A stretch of DNA of 64,000 bases from Actinernus sp. WN-2022 (GCA_030867875.1 JAOWCC010000774.1:78713-142712), one strand, 5' to 3'. Positions 54,001-63,351 are shown, counted from the stretch's first letter. Notes: generated by a model not told the origin, from the letters alone. Numbers and translations: made by a program.

Positions 54001-57000
54001 ATGTATAGCCTTTCTATCCCATAATTTCCTTGTTTGAGATTTGGAATTTTTCGAGATTTTCTACCTTATCACCTTTTTCCAGTTGATCAACTAAAAGTGA
54101 CATTTTGGGGTGTTTCCAATGCCCAGGTGCGGCTAAAACGCAGTCAACAGTTGTTCTATAGACAAAGACGGTTCTTTTGCTGCAAACCGCATTAAAATCC
54201 ATCAAGATGTCGAGCAACAGCGGCCAGTTGAAACTGAAACGGTGCACATATTGAGGCATGTCAACACAAAAGGCGCCTTAGCAAGGTACACTCTTTTTGT
54301 GTTAACATGCCTCATCTTGTGTGGAATTCTCGATTTCCTCAGTTTAAAGCGCTGATAACTGATAGTCTAGGTTTCAATGGTTGTAAAATGACACTTGCTT
54401 CCATGTATAGCCTTTCTATCCCATAATTTCCTTGTTTGAGATTTGGAATTTTTCGAGATTTTCTACCTTATCACCTTTTTCCAGTTGATCAACTAAAAGT
54501 GACATTTTGGGGTGTTTCCAATGCCCAGGTGCGGCTAAACCACAGTCAACAGTTGTTCTATAGACAAAGACGGTTCTTTTGCTGCAAATCGCATTAAAAT
54601 CCATCAAGATGTCGAGCAACAGCGGCCAGTTGAAACTGAAACGGTGCACATATTGAGGCATGTCAACACAAAAGGCGCCTTAGCAAGGTACACTCTTTTT
54701 GTGTTAACATGCCTCATCTTGTGTGGAATTCTCGATTTCCTCAGTTTAAAGCGCTGATAACTGATAGTCTAGGTTTCAATGGTTGTAAAATGACACTTGC
54801 TTCCATGTATAGCCTTTCTATCCCATAATTTCCTTGTTTGAGATTTGGAATTTTTCGAGATTTTCTACCTTATCACCTTTTTCCAGTTGATCAACTAAAA
54901 GTGACATTTTGGGGTGTTTCCAATGCCCAGGTGCGGCTAAAACGCAGTCAACAGTTGTTCTATAGACAAAGACGGTTCTTTTGCTGCAAACCGCATTAAA
55001 ATCCATCAAGATGTCGAGCAACAGCGGCCAGTTGAAACTGAAACGGTGCACATATTGAGGCATGTCAACACAAAAGGCGCCTTAGCAAGGTACACTCTTT
55101 TTGTGTTAACATGCCTCATCTTGTGTGGAATTCTCGATTTCCTCAGTTTAAAGCGCTGATAACTGATAGTCTAGGTTTCAATGGTTGTAAAATGACACTT
55201 GCTTCCATGTATAGCCTTTCTATCCCATAATTTCCTTGTTTGAGATTTGGAATTTTTCGAGATTTTCTACCTTATCACCTTTTTCCAGTTGATCAACTAA
55301 AAGTGACATTTTGGGGTGTTTCCAATGCCCAGGTGCGGCTAAAACGCAGTCAACAGTTGTTCTATAGACAAAGACGGTTCTTTTGCTGCAAACCGCATTA
55401 AAATCCATCAAGATGTCGAGCAACAGCGGCCAGTTGAAACTGAAACGGTGCACATATTGAGGCATGTCAACACAAAAGGCGCCTTAGCAAGGTACACTCT
55501 TTTTGTGTTAACATGCCTCATCTTGTGTGGAATTCTCGATTTCCTCAGTTTAAAGCGCTGATAACTGATAGTCTAGGTTTCAATGGTTGTAAAATGACAC
55601 TTGCTTCCATGTATAGCCTTTCTATCCCATAATTTCCTTGTTTGAGATTTGGAATTTTTCGAGATTTTCTACCTTATCACCTTTTTCCAGTTGATCAACT
55701 AAAAGTGACATTTTGGGGTGTTTCCAATGCCCAGGTGCGGCTAAAACGCAGTCAACAGTTGTTCTATAGACAAAGACGGTTCTTTTGCTGCAAACCGCAT
55801 TAAAATCCATCAAGATGTCGAGCAACAGCGGCCAGTTGAAACTGAAACGGTGCACATATTGAGGCATGTCAACACAAAAGGCGCCTTAGCAAGGTACACT
55901 CTTTTTGTGTTAACATGCCTCATCTTGTGTGGAATTCTCGATTTCCTCAGTTTAAAGCGCTGATAACTGATAGTCTAGGTTTCAATGGTTGTAAAATGAC
56001 ACTTGCTTCCATGTATAGCCTTTCTATCCCATAATTTCCTTGTTTGAGATTTGGAATTTTTCGAGATTTTCTACCTTATCACCTTTTTCCAGTTGATCAA
56101 CTAAAAGTGACATTTTGGGGTGTTTCCAATGCCCAGGTGCGGCTAAAACGCAGTCAACAGTTGTTCTATAGACAAAGACGGTTCTTTTGCTGCAAACCGC
56201 ATTAAAATCCATCAAGATGTCGAGCAACAGCGGCCAGTTGAAACTGAAACGGTGCACATATTGAGGCATGTCAACACAAAAGGCGCCTTAGCAAGGTACA
56301 CTCTTTTTGTGTTAACATGCCTCATCTTGTGTGGAATTCTCGATTTCCTCAGTTTAAAGCGCTGATAACTGATAGTCTAGGTTTCAATGGTTGTAAAATG
56401 ACACTTGCTTCCATGTATAGCCTTTCTATCCCATAATTTCCTTGTTTGAGATTTGGAATTTTTCGAGATTTTCTACCTTATCACCTTTTTCCAGTTGATC
56501 AACTAAAAGTGACATTTTGGGGTGTTTCCAATGCCCAGGTGCGGCTAAAACGCAGTCAACAGTTGTTCTATAGACAAAGACGGTTCTTTTGCTGCAAACC
56601 GCATTAAAATCCATCAAGATGTCGAGCAACAGCGGCCAGTTGAAACTGAAACGGTGCACATATTGAGGCATGTCAACACAAAAGGCGCCTTAGCAAGGTA
56701 CACTCTTTTTGTGTTAACATGCCTCATCTTGTGTGGAATTCTCGATTTCCTCAGTTTAAAGCGCTGATAACTGATAGTCTAGGTTTCAATGGTTGTAAAA
56801 TGACACTTGCTTCCATGTATAGCCTTTCTATCCCATAATTTCCTTGTTTGAGATTTGGAATTTTTCGAGATTTTCTACCTTATCACCTTTTTCCAGTTGA
56901 TCAACTAAAAGTGACATTTTGGGGTGTTTCCAATGCCCAGGTGCGGCTAAACCACAGTCAACAGTTGTTCTATAGACAAAGACGGTTCTTTTGCTGCAAA

Positions 57001-60000
57001 TCGCATTAAAATCCATCAAGATGTCGAGCAACAGCGGCCAGTTGAAACTGAAACGGTGCACATATTGAGGCATGTCAACACAAAAGGCGCCTTAGCAAGG
57101 TACACTCTTTTTGTGTTAACATGCCTCATCTTGTGTGGAATTCTCGATTTCCTCAGTTTAAAGCGCTGATAACTGATAGTCTAGGTTTCAATGGTTGTAA
57201 AATGACACTTGCTTCCATGTATAGCCTTTCTATCCCATAATTTCCTTGTTTGAGATTTGGAATTTTTCGAGATTTTCTACCTTATCACCTTTTTCCAGTT
57301 GATCAACTAAAAGTGACATTTTGGGGTGTTTCCAATGCCCAGGTGCGGCTAAAACGCAGTCAACAGTTGTTCTATAGACAAAGACGGTTCTTTTGCTGCA
57401 AACCGCATTAAAATCCATCAAGATGTCGAGCAACAGCGGCCAGTTGAAACTGAAACGGTGCACATATTGAGGCATGTCAACACAAAAGGCGCCTTAGCAA
57501 GGTACACTCTTTTTGTGTTAACATGCCTCATCTTGTGTGGAATTCTCGATTTCCTCAGTTTAAAGCGCTGATAACTGATAGTCTAGGTTTCAATGGTTGT
57601 AAAATGACACTTGCTTCCATGTATAGCCTTTCTATCCCATAATTTCCTTGTTTGAGATTTGGAATTTTTCGAGATTTTCTACCTTATCACCTTTTTCCAG
57701 TTGATCAACTAAAAGTGACATTTTGGGGTGTTTCCAATGCCCAGGTGCGGCTAAAACGCAGTCAACAGTTGTTCTATAGACAAAGACGGTTCTTTTGCTG
57801 CAAACCGCATTAAAATCCATCAAGATGTCGAGCAACAGCGGCCAGTTGAAACTGAAACGGTGCACATATTGAGGCATGTCAACACAAAAGGCGCCTTAGC
57901 AAGGTACACTCTTTTTGTGTTAACATGCCTCATCTTGTGTGGAATTCTCGATTTCCTCAGTTTAAAGCGCTGATAACTGATAGTCTAGGTTTCAATGGTT
58001 GTAAAATGACACTTGCTTCCATGTATAGCCTTTCTATCCCATAATTTCCTTGTTTGAGATTTGGAATTTTTCGAGATTTTCTACCTTATCACCTTTTTCC
58101 AGTTGATCAACTAAAAGTGACATTTTGGGGTGTTTCCAATGCCCAGGTGCGGCTAAAACGCAGTCAACAGTTGTTCTATAGACAAAGACGGTTCTTTTGC
58201 TGCAAACCGCATTAAAATCCATCAAGATGTCGAGCAACAGCGGCCAGTTGAAACTGAAACGGTGCACATATTGAGGCATGTCAACACAAAAGGCGCCTTA
58301 GCAAGGTACACTCTTTTTGTGTTAACATGCCTCATCTTGTGTGGAATTCTCGATTTCCTCAGTTTAAAGCGCTGATAACTGATAGTCTAGGTTTCAATGG
58401 TTGTAAAATGACACTTGCTTCCATGTATAGCCTTTCTATCCCATAATTTCCTTGTTTGAGATTTGGAATTTTTCGAGATTTTCTACCTTATCACCTTTTT
58501 CCAGTTGATCAACTAAAAGTGACATTTTGGGGTGTTTCCAATGCCCAGGTGCGGCTAAAACGCAGTCAACAGTTGTTCTATAGACAAAGACGGTTCTTTT
58601 GCTGCAAACCGCATTAAAATCCATCAAGATGTCGAGCAACAGCGGCCAGTTGAAACTGAAACGGTGCACATATTGAGGCATGTCAACACAAAAGGCGCCT
58701 TAGCAAGGTACACTCTTTTTGTGTTAACATGCCTCATCTTGTGTGGAATTCTCGATTTCCTCAGTTTAAAGCGCTGATAACTGATAGTCTAGGTTTCAAT
58801 GGTTGTAAAATGACACTTGCTTCCATGTATAGCCTTTCTATCCCATAATTTCCTTGTTTGAGATTTGGAATTTTTCGAGATTTTCTACCTTATCACCTTT
58901 TTCCAGTTGATCAACTAAAAGTGACATTTTGGGGTGTTTCCAATGCCCAGGTGCGGCTAAAACGCAGTCAACAGTTGTTCTATAGACAAAGACGGTTCTT
59001 TTGCTGCAAACCGCATTAAAATCCATCAAGATGTCGAGCAACAGCGGCCAGTTGAAACTGAAACGGTGCACATATTGAGGCATGTCAACACAAAAGGCGC
59101 CTTAGCAAGGTACACTCTTTTTGTGTTAACATGCCTCATCTTGTGTGGAATTCTCGATTTCCTCAGTTTAAAGCGCTGATAACTGATAGTCTAGGTTTCA
59201 ATGGTTGTAAAATGACACTTGCTTCCATGTATAGCCTTTCTATCCCATAATTTCCTTGTTTGAGATTTGGAATTTTTCGAGATTTTCTACCTTATCACCT
59301 TTTTCCAGTTGATCAACTAAAAGTGACATTTTGGGGTGTTTCCAATGCCCAGGTGCGGCTAAAACGCAGTCAACAGTTGTTCTATAGACAAAGACGGTTC
59401 TTTTGCTGCAAACCGCATTAAAATCCATCAAGATGTCGAGCAACAGCGGCCAGTTGAAACTGAAACGGTGCACATATTGAGGCATGTCAACACAAAAGGC
59501 GCCTTAGCAAGGTACACTCTTTTTGTGTTAACATGCCTCATCTTGTGTGGAATTCTCGATTTCCTCAGTTTAAAGCGCTGATAACTGATAGTCTAGGTTT
59601 CAATGGTTGTAAAATGACACTTGCTTCCATGTATAGCCTTTCTATCCCATAATTTCCTTGTTTGAGATTTGGAATTTTTCGAGATTTTCTACCTTATCAC
59701 CTTTTTCCAGTTGATCAACTAAAAGTGACATTTTGGGGTGTTTCCAATGCCCAGGTGCGGCTAAAACGCAGTCAACAGTTGTTCTATAGACAAAGACGGT
59801 TCTTTTGCTGCAAACCGCATTAAAATCCATCAAGATGTCGAGCAACAGCGGCCAGTTGAAACTGAAACGGTGCACATATTGAGGCATGTCAACACAAAAG
59901 GCGCCTTAGCAAGGTACACTCTTTTTGTGTTAACATGCCTCATCTTGTGTGGAATTCTCGATTTCCTCAGTTTAAAGCGCTGATAACTGATAGTCTAGGT

Positions 60001-60282
60001 TTCAATGGTTGTAAAATGACACTTGCTTCCATGTATAGCCTTTCTATCCCATAATTTCCTTGTTTGAGATTTGGAATTTTTCGAGATTTTCTACCTTATC
60101 ACCTTTTTCCAGTTGATCAACTAAAAGTGACATTTTGGGGTGTTTCCAATGCCCAGGTGCGGCTAAAACGCAGTCAACAGTTGTTCTATAGACAAAGACG
60201 GTTCTTTTGCTGCAAACCGCATTAAAATCCATCAAGATGTCGAGCAACAGCGGCCAGTTGAAACTGAAACGGTGCACATATT

Positions 60283-60343
60283 GAGGCATGTCAACACAAA
60301 AGGCGCCTTAGCAAGGTACACTCTTTTTGTGTTAACATGCCTC
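60283..60343. repeat. Terminal hairpin at the right end of the array
   Basis: This is the 147th copy of the 61-bp hairpin and the last base of its right arm is the last base of the array. No spacer follows; the next bases are a (TA)n tract. Its outer arm is the inverted repeat of the outer arm at 1588-1606. Confidence 0.9.
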
Positions 60344-60347
60344 GTAT
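60344..60347. repeat. Candidate target-site duplication, right copy (GTAT)
   Basis: These four bases match 1584-1587. They are part of a (TA)n tract, so the duplication is only suggestive. Confidence 0.35.
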
Positions 60348-60367
60348 ATATATATATATATATATAT
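60345..60367. repeat. (TA)n microsatellite
   Basis: About eleven TA repeats directly follow the array. Short open frames crossing this tract (60272-60460, 60366-60557) are low complexity and not genes. Confidence 0.9.
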
Positions 60368-60535
60368 GCATTTTTACATATACATATCTATCTACCGTAC
60401 TATATTAAGATACTCAGTTCACAACATATTTTTAACATATTTTTATTATATTCTTACTAGATGTTATGCGCAATTGATCATTTTATGCAAACTGCGCAAT
60501 ATAAGTATTAAATTATTATTATTATTATTATTAAA

Positions 60536-60635
60536 CAAACACAATAGTACAATATAATTGTTTTATGTTTTTGACATGATACTTGCACTATAAGATCGTG
60601 TCTCTGAAAGTTAACCTTTTGGTCTGTTTCTACAG
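60536..60635 (+). other. REV1: End of the giant intron and splice acceptor
   Basis: Plain intron sequence ends in a pyrimidine-rich CTTTTGGTCTGTTTCTACAG, with the acceptor AG at 60634-60635. The next base opens the UBM2 exon in phase 0. Confidence 0.65.
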
Positions 60636-60968
60636 CTTGGCAATATCCCTGGCACAACTGACCAAAGTGACAACCAACCAGTCTTAGATTCGTGTGAGCA
60701 TGGCCGTATCACAAACCCTCGAGCACAGGAGTATAACAGGCATTCCTCGATCGTGGACCAACTACCTTCTCCATCACAACTTGACCCAGAATGTCTTGCA
60801 GCTTTACCAGAGGACGTTCAGCACGAGATACTTCAGGCTTATAGAGAGAGGAAGTTAACAACTAAACGTCTCGCATTCGGGGAGGGGCCCTCATGTACAG
60901 AAGTCAGAAAGAAACCGTTCAGAAAATTCGAGCACGATGCACAGAGAGCGTCACGTGTAGAGGAAAAG
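60636..60968 (+). CDS. REV1: REV1 exon with second ubiquitin-binding motif (UBM2)
   Basis: The exon encodes 111 residues. About 40 polar residues lead into a second UBM at about 60762-60846: PSPSQLD, a short helix, Leu-Pro at 60804-60809, and an amphipathic helix ending in a basic run. Two UBMs in this order are a hallmark of animal REV1; in vertebrate REV1 it is mainly UBM2 that binds ubiquitin. A basic stretch (about 60847-60930) follows, as in the linker to the C-terminal domain. The start is set by the acceptor at 60634-60635 and the end by the donor GTGAGG at 60969. Both are phase 0 and match the UBM1 exon upstream. An ATG-less open frame continues past the donor to a stop at 61023-61025, which is taken as intron. 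A start at the GTG of 60753 would cut into the exon and is rejected. Confidence 0.85.
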
Positions 60969-61166
60969 GTGAGGATCAACCTCGTTCCCAGGGGTCTTTG
61001 CGTGCCTAATCAAAGAGGTAGTTAACTAATTTACTATAGTTTATTTACCACGTTTTGCGTCATCATGTGGACAAGTGATCATAGCGCGCACTGTCACGCA
61101 ATCAATCTTGCCCGAACGGTCACGCAATCTACCGTGGTATGTCCTCTTATTTCCAATGTTAACCAG

Positions 61167-61257
61167 CCAATCAGAAAACGAGAACCTGAGCAGTTTGTCC
61201 ATCACCCAAACTTCGCTCGTCTACTAGATGAATGGGAACTAATTTACATGGGCACAT
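61167..61257 (+). CDS. REV1: Possible small REV1 exon (uncertain)
   Basis: A 30-codon stretch lies between an acceptor (AATGTTAACCAG ending 61166) and a perfect donor, GTAAGT, at 61258. It is in phase 0 with the UBM2 exon and encodes a charged peptide with NFARLLDEWE near its end, which could form a short helix. I do not recognise it from REV1 of other animals. Its 91-bp length leaves phase 1, while the best acceptor of the next exon (62765) is phase 0. Including it would shift the frame unless another exon or acceptor is used. Skipping it joins the UBM2 exon to the C-terminal-domain exon in frame. It may be a regulated cassette or a chance match. Confidence 0.35.
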
Positions 61258-61813
61258 GTAAGTTACACTTATCAAGCATAAGCATGAAATTGTGTCGCGC
61301 TTAGCGTAGTAATTGTCACGTCCTCTTCCCCATGGGCCTGGTAGTTCAAAGCAAGGATAAGCACTACACCGGGGTTAAATCACTAACCAGAGGTTAAACT
61401 GACCAGATTACAATTACAGATTTAGCGCTATCGTAGGGATAAAGTTACCCTTGCTTCAAACAACTGGGTCCAGCAGGTTGTGGGTTCGACTCTCAGGAGA
61501 ACCTCGCAGTTTTCCTCTTTTCTTTACCTGGGAACTTGTTTTTTCGAAATGGTTAGGGTAAGTTTATGGTTCGGGTTCGGGTTTGTGTTAATGCATGGAA
61601 ACCAAGTCTCTGCTAATCCAAGATGGCGTCGAATTGCGTTTGTAGTCATCGCATTCAGTGGTCACTTCAAGTAAGAAACCGGACTATTCGAATGTATCCT
61701 AGCCTGATCCTAGCCTATTTTAATAGGTTAAAACGTTGTCAACGTCATCCACTTTTCATATCTTCATCGTTACTTTTGACATGGTCATGACAAGTCTGGT
61801 ATTAACTAGCGAC
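61258..61813. other. Intron sequence, no clear gene
   Basis: No coding signal stands out; the 64-codon frame at 61480-61674 starts inside a tRNA-like motif and has no domain. A B-box-like GGGTTCGACTCTC lies at 61482-61494 and a GGTTAGGGTAAG stretch near 61551. Confidence 0.4.
61482..61494 (+). promoter_or_regulatory. B-box-like motif, possible tRNA-derived SINE remnant
   Basis: GGGTTCGACTCTC resembles the RNA polymerase III B box (GGTTCGANTCC) and can form most of a T-arm with the flanking bases. No convincing A box was found upstream, so an intact tRNA or SINE is not supported. Confidence 0.25.
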
Positions 61814-62066
61814 AGAGCGGTTTTCAGTTGATTGTAGTGAAACCAAACGCAAACTACCCACAGCCAGCCAATCATAGGAGTGAGTAATCACAAGTAACTC
61901 ATAAATGGCTTCCCTGTGAGCCAATGACAAACCAAAGCAAAACCAAAACCAATTTGCGTTTGGTTTTACTTTGGATTCTGATTGGTTGGTTTACTTTCTC
62001 AGCCAATAGGAGAGCTTAGTCAACGCAAAACCAAAACACTTCCGACACTCAATTGAAATCCGCTCT
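61814..62066. mobile_element. MITE-like element, 253 bp
   Basis: The outer ends form an imperfect inverted repeat: AGAGCGGTTTTCAGTTGA at the left and, read on the minus strand, AGAGCGGATTTCAATTGA at the right. A second inverted pair lies inside (61836-61855 and 61951-61970, 18 of 20 matches), and CAGCCAAT motifs repeat in direct orientation. There is no ORF. These are the traits of a small non-autonomous DNA transposon. No clear target-site duplication was found. Confidence 0.55.
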
Positions 62067-62185
62067 ATTCATGATCACGTTTACTTTTCCTCGTGATTCG
62101 TTCAAGTAAAACTAGCCACGAATTACGTCAGTTCGTAATGGGTTCATTGCGTTTTTACTTTCTCCCGTGATTGGATCTTTTCGTT

Positions 62186-62212
62186 TTACGGCGCTCAATC
62201 GAAACCCGCTCT
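62186..62212. mobile_element. Right end of a second MITE copy
   Basis: Read on the minus strand, the sequence begins AGAGCGGGTTTCGATTGAG, matching the terminal repeat of the element at 61814-62066. The left end of this copy could not be placed, so it is probably truncated or rearranged. The AT-rich DNA at 62067-62185 may belong to it. Confidence 0.4.
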
Positions 62213-62355
62213 AAGCATAATGACAAGCAACATACGCAGACGCAGTAATGCGTTCATCATTAGTGGTACTGGTTCTTATGTTTCACCAGTGAGTAGAACA
62301 AGTTCCGCTTTATTTACCATATAAGTCTACGCTCATATTTTAGCATTTTAGCATT

Positions 62356-62637
62356 TTAGACTGCCTTACGATCTAGAATAGATAAATGAATAATACTACT
62401 AATCTGATGACAAATTTTTTTTAAAAGTAAATTGAAGATATGGCGCCCTTGAAAACAGACACAGAGCTGCATAAGTTTGTTCCACGCTTGCAGTGTTCTG
62501 GGATAAAAAGAGCGCGAGTACTTATGATAGTCGCAATTAATAACAGGTAGCTTATATGCGTGACCAGAAGAACAAGTGGAGCGGTATGTTACAGATTGAA
62601 GCTTAGTACTATCTACGTAAGCTAAATTGTTCCTCAT
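62356..62637 (-). pseudogene. Non-LTR retrotransposon tail, minus strand, degenerate
   Basis: A 93-codon minus-strand frame resembles the C-terminal end of non-LTR reverse transcriptase ORFs that share an SFYPRTLQAWNKL-type signature (a serine, two aromatic residues, a proline-arginine, then a tryptophan-asparagine), here at about 62466-62510. It has the basic and serine-rich lead usual in this tail. It is short, lacks the catalytic region, and is a 5'-truncated fragment. It differs from the plus-strand relic at 1264-1542 and represents another family or subfamily. Confidence 0.55.
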
Positions 62638-62764
62638 ACAATAGATAAATACATTTTATACTAATGATAAATAGGGCAGTGCGTCGCGTATGTTGCTTGT
62701 GCTTATGTCGCTACTCATTTATCATACAAGTGCCTCTTACCCCTCCCCCCCTCCAAAATACCAG

Positions 62765-62924
62765 CTGTTTGTGTATCCTAATGAAGTTTTGTTTTCCTCC
62801 AAGGAAACCCCTAGAGATAGAACTGATGCCAAGGAATCCTATCCATCTCAGGTCTTTAGTCTGGGCGGTGCTGTTTCTCTTCCCGATGTCAAGGCTATTA
62901 TTCGTGAATGGTGTTATACCCCAG
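62765..62924 (+). CDS. REV1: REV1 exon opening the C-terminal domain
   Basis: The REV1 C-terminal domain is a four-helix bundle that binds the inserter polymerases (eta, iota, kappa) and REV7 of polymerase zeta. The exon encodes 53 residues plus one base. After a polar linker, GAVSLPDVKAIIREW (62867-62911) matches the first helix of the domain, with the conserved Gly-Ala-Val, Asp-Val-Lys and Arg-Glu-Trp positions. The acceptor at 62763-62764 follows a strong pyrimidine tract and gives phase 0, in agreement with the UBM2 exon. Later acceptors in the same phase (62804, 62852) are possible. The donor GTTTGT at 62925 leaves phase 1. Helices 2 to 4 are not found in the remaining kilobase and should lie beyond the window. 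Confidence 0.72.
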
Positions 62925-63026
62925 GTTTGTTTCACTTCATTAGTGTGACCTGTCCATTTGTTGTTCTATTGGCCTTTCGCAGTAAACAGTCACGTGCTGA
63001 TATATCACTTCAATAACGAACGAATA

Positions 63027-63147
63027 GGCCGTATGCATGATGACGTCATGCTTTTGTTATCACCACCAAGCCTCATTTTGGTGTTGAGAGGAAATGTGCG
63101 CCAAAGCGAGGCTTGATGGTGATGAAAAGCGTGACGTGCATATGGCC
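63027..63147. mobile_element. Foldback element, 121 bp
   Basis: The left arm (63027-63082) and right arm (63100-63147) are imperfect inverted repeats of about 50 bases around a loop of about 17. Both arms begin GGCC(A/G)TATGCA and contain a CGTCA-type motif, a GCTTTT block and AAGCCTC. There is no ORF of note; the frame at 63113-63304 starts in the right arm. The structure is that of a short foldback MITE. Confidence 0.6.
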
Positions 63148-63327
63148 TGTCGAGCTCGTGATCCCATGGGAAACGCTTTACTGGACGGCAAACAATCTTC
63201 CAAAATGCAGTTTTAGAAAGATCGACAATCGATTGGAGGTGGAAAGTAGTATTTACAAACAGGTTTTGCTAATAACACTACCGATCTCGTACAAGTGCCT
63301 TTAACTCTTTCGGGTCCGAGCCTGTAA

Positions 63328-63351
63328 ATATAGGTCCCCTGAGACCTATAT
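63328..63351. repeat. Small perfect inverted repeat
   Basis: ATATAGGTC and GACCTATAT form a 9-bp stem around a 6-base loop. It lies about 25 bases inside a TTAA at 63301-63304 that is followed by CTCTTTCGGGTCCGAG. Role unknown. Confidence 0.5.

Larger units (their letters stand above)
1588..60343. repeat. 58.8-kb tandem array: 146 units of 402 bp plus a closing hairpin
   Basis: Units repeat head to tail with a period of 402 bp. The length fits exactly: 146 x 402, plus 61 for the final hairpin, plus a net 3 bases from one unit with a 1-base deletion and two with 2-base insertions. Each unit is a 61-bp hairpin followed by a 341-bp spacer. The array begins and ends on complete hairpins, so there are 147 hairpins and 146 spacers and no partial unit. 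The units are nearly identical: only a handful of variant types were found by reading, mostly in one 50-bp window of the spacer. I do not recognise the unit as rRNA, snRNA, tRNA, histone or any named satellite. Near-identity over 58 kb points to recent expansion or continuing homogenisation by unequal exchange and gene conversion. The 402-bp length is close to two nucleosome repeats, which may be coincidence. Confidence 0.97.
60344..60535 (+). mobile_element. Non-LTR retrotransposon 3' UTR and (ATT)n tail, right of the array
   Basis: The AT-rich sequence ends in GCGCAATATAAGTATTAAA followed by (ATT)n at 60512-60533. A GCGC...ATATAAG...TTAAA end with a short trinucleotide tail is typical of the 3' end of L2/CR1-like elements in cnidarian genomes. 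Orientation and order fit the reverse transcriptase tail at 1264-1542. The two pieces together would give a 3' UTR of about 240 bases without the array. Recognition of the family is from memory of the pattern, not a database match. Confidence 0.6.
618..60635 (+). other. REV1: Giant REV1 intron (about 60 kb)
   Basis: The donor GTGAGT lies at 618-623 and the acceptor TTTCTACAG ends at 60635. Phase is 0 on both sides, so UBM1 and UBM2 exons join in frame. About 98% of the intron is the 402-bp tandem array at 1588-60343. The remainder is a split non-LTR retrotransposon relic and roughly 750 bp of plain intron. The REV1 primary transcript would have to carry all 146 units in the plus orientation. 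Confidence 0.75.

Noticed and set aside
1751..60289. About 145 minus-strand frames of 81 codons, one per unit, as a tandem gene family
   Set aside because: They repeat because the DNA repeats. There is no recognised domain, four of the five substitutions seen within the frame change the protein (V25I, V33L, V38A, V41G; one silent), and the strand is antisense to REV1. Translation is not excluded but not supported.
1588..60343. CRISPR array
   Set aside because: The spacers are identical to each other and 341 bp long, and the setting is an animal gene intron.
1588..60343. Tandem RNA-gene or histone cluster (5S rRNA, snRNA, spliced leader, histone)
   Set aside because: The unit has no sequence I recognise from these genes, no polymerase III box pattern and no histone reading frame.
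1588..60343. Centromeric satellite
   Set aside because: The array is flanked on both sides by phase-compatible exons of one gene, and its edges are exact hairpins. Higher-order structure alone does not show centromere function.
60272..60557. Two short frames across the array edge and (TA)n tract
   Set aside because: They are low-complexity translation of microsatellite and 3' UTR sequence.
61480..61674. 64-codon frame downstream of the B-box-like motif
   Set aside because: There is no domain, it is intronic, and it begins in a tRNA-like stretch.
62664..62948. Plus- and minus-strand frames overlapping the C-terminal-domain exon (62664-62948 plus, 62711-62935 minus)
   Set aside because: They are shadows of the REV1 exon in other frames, without its conserved residues.
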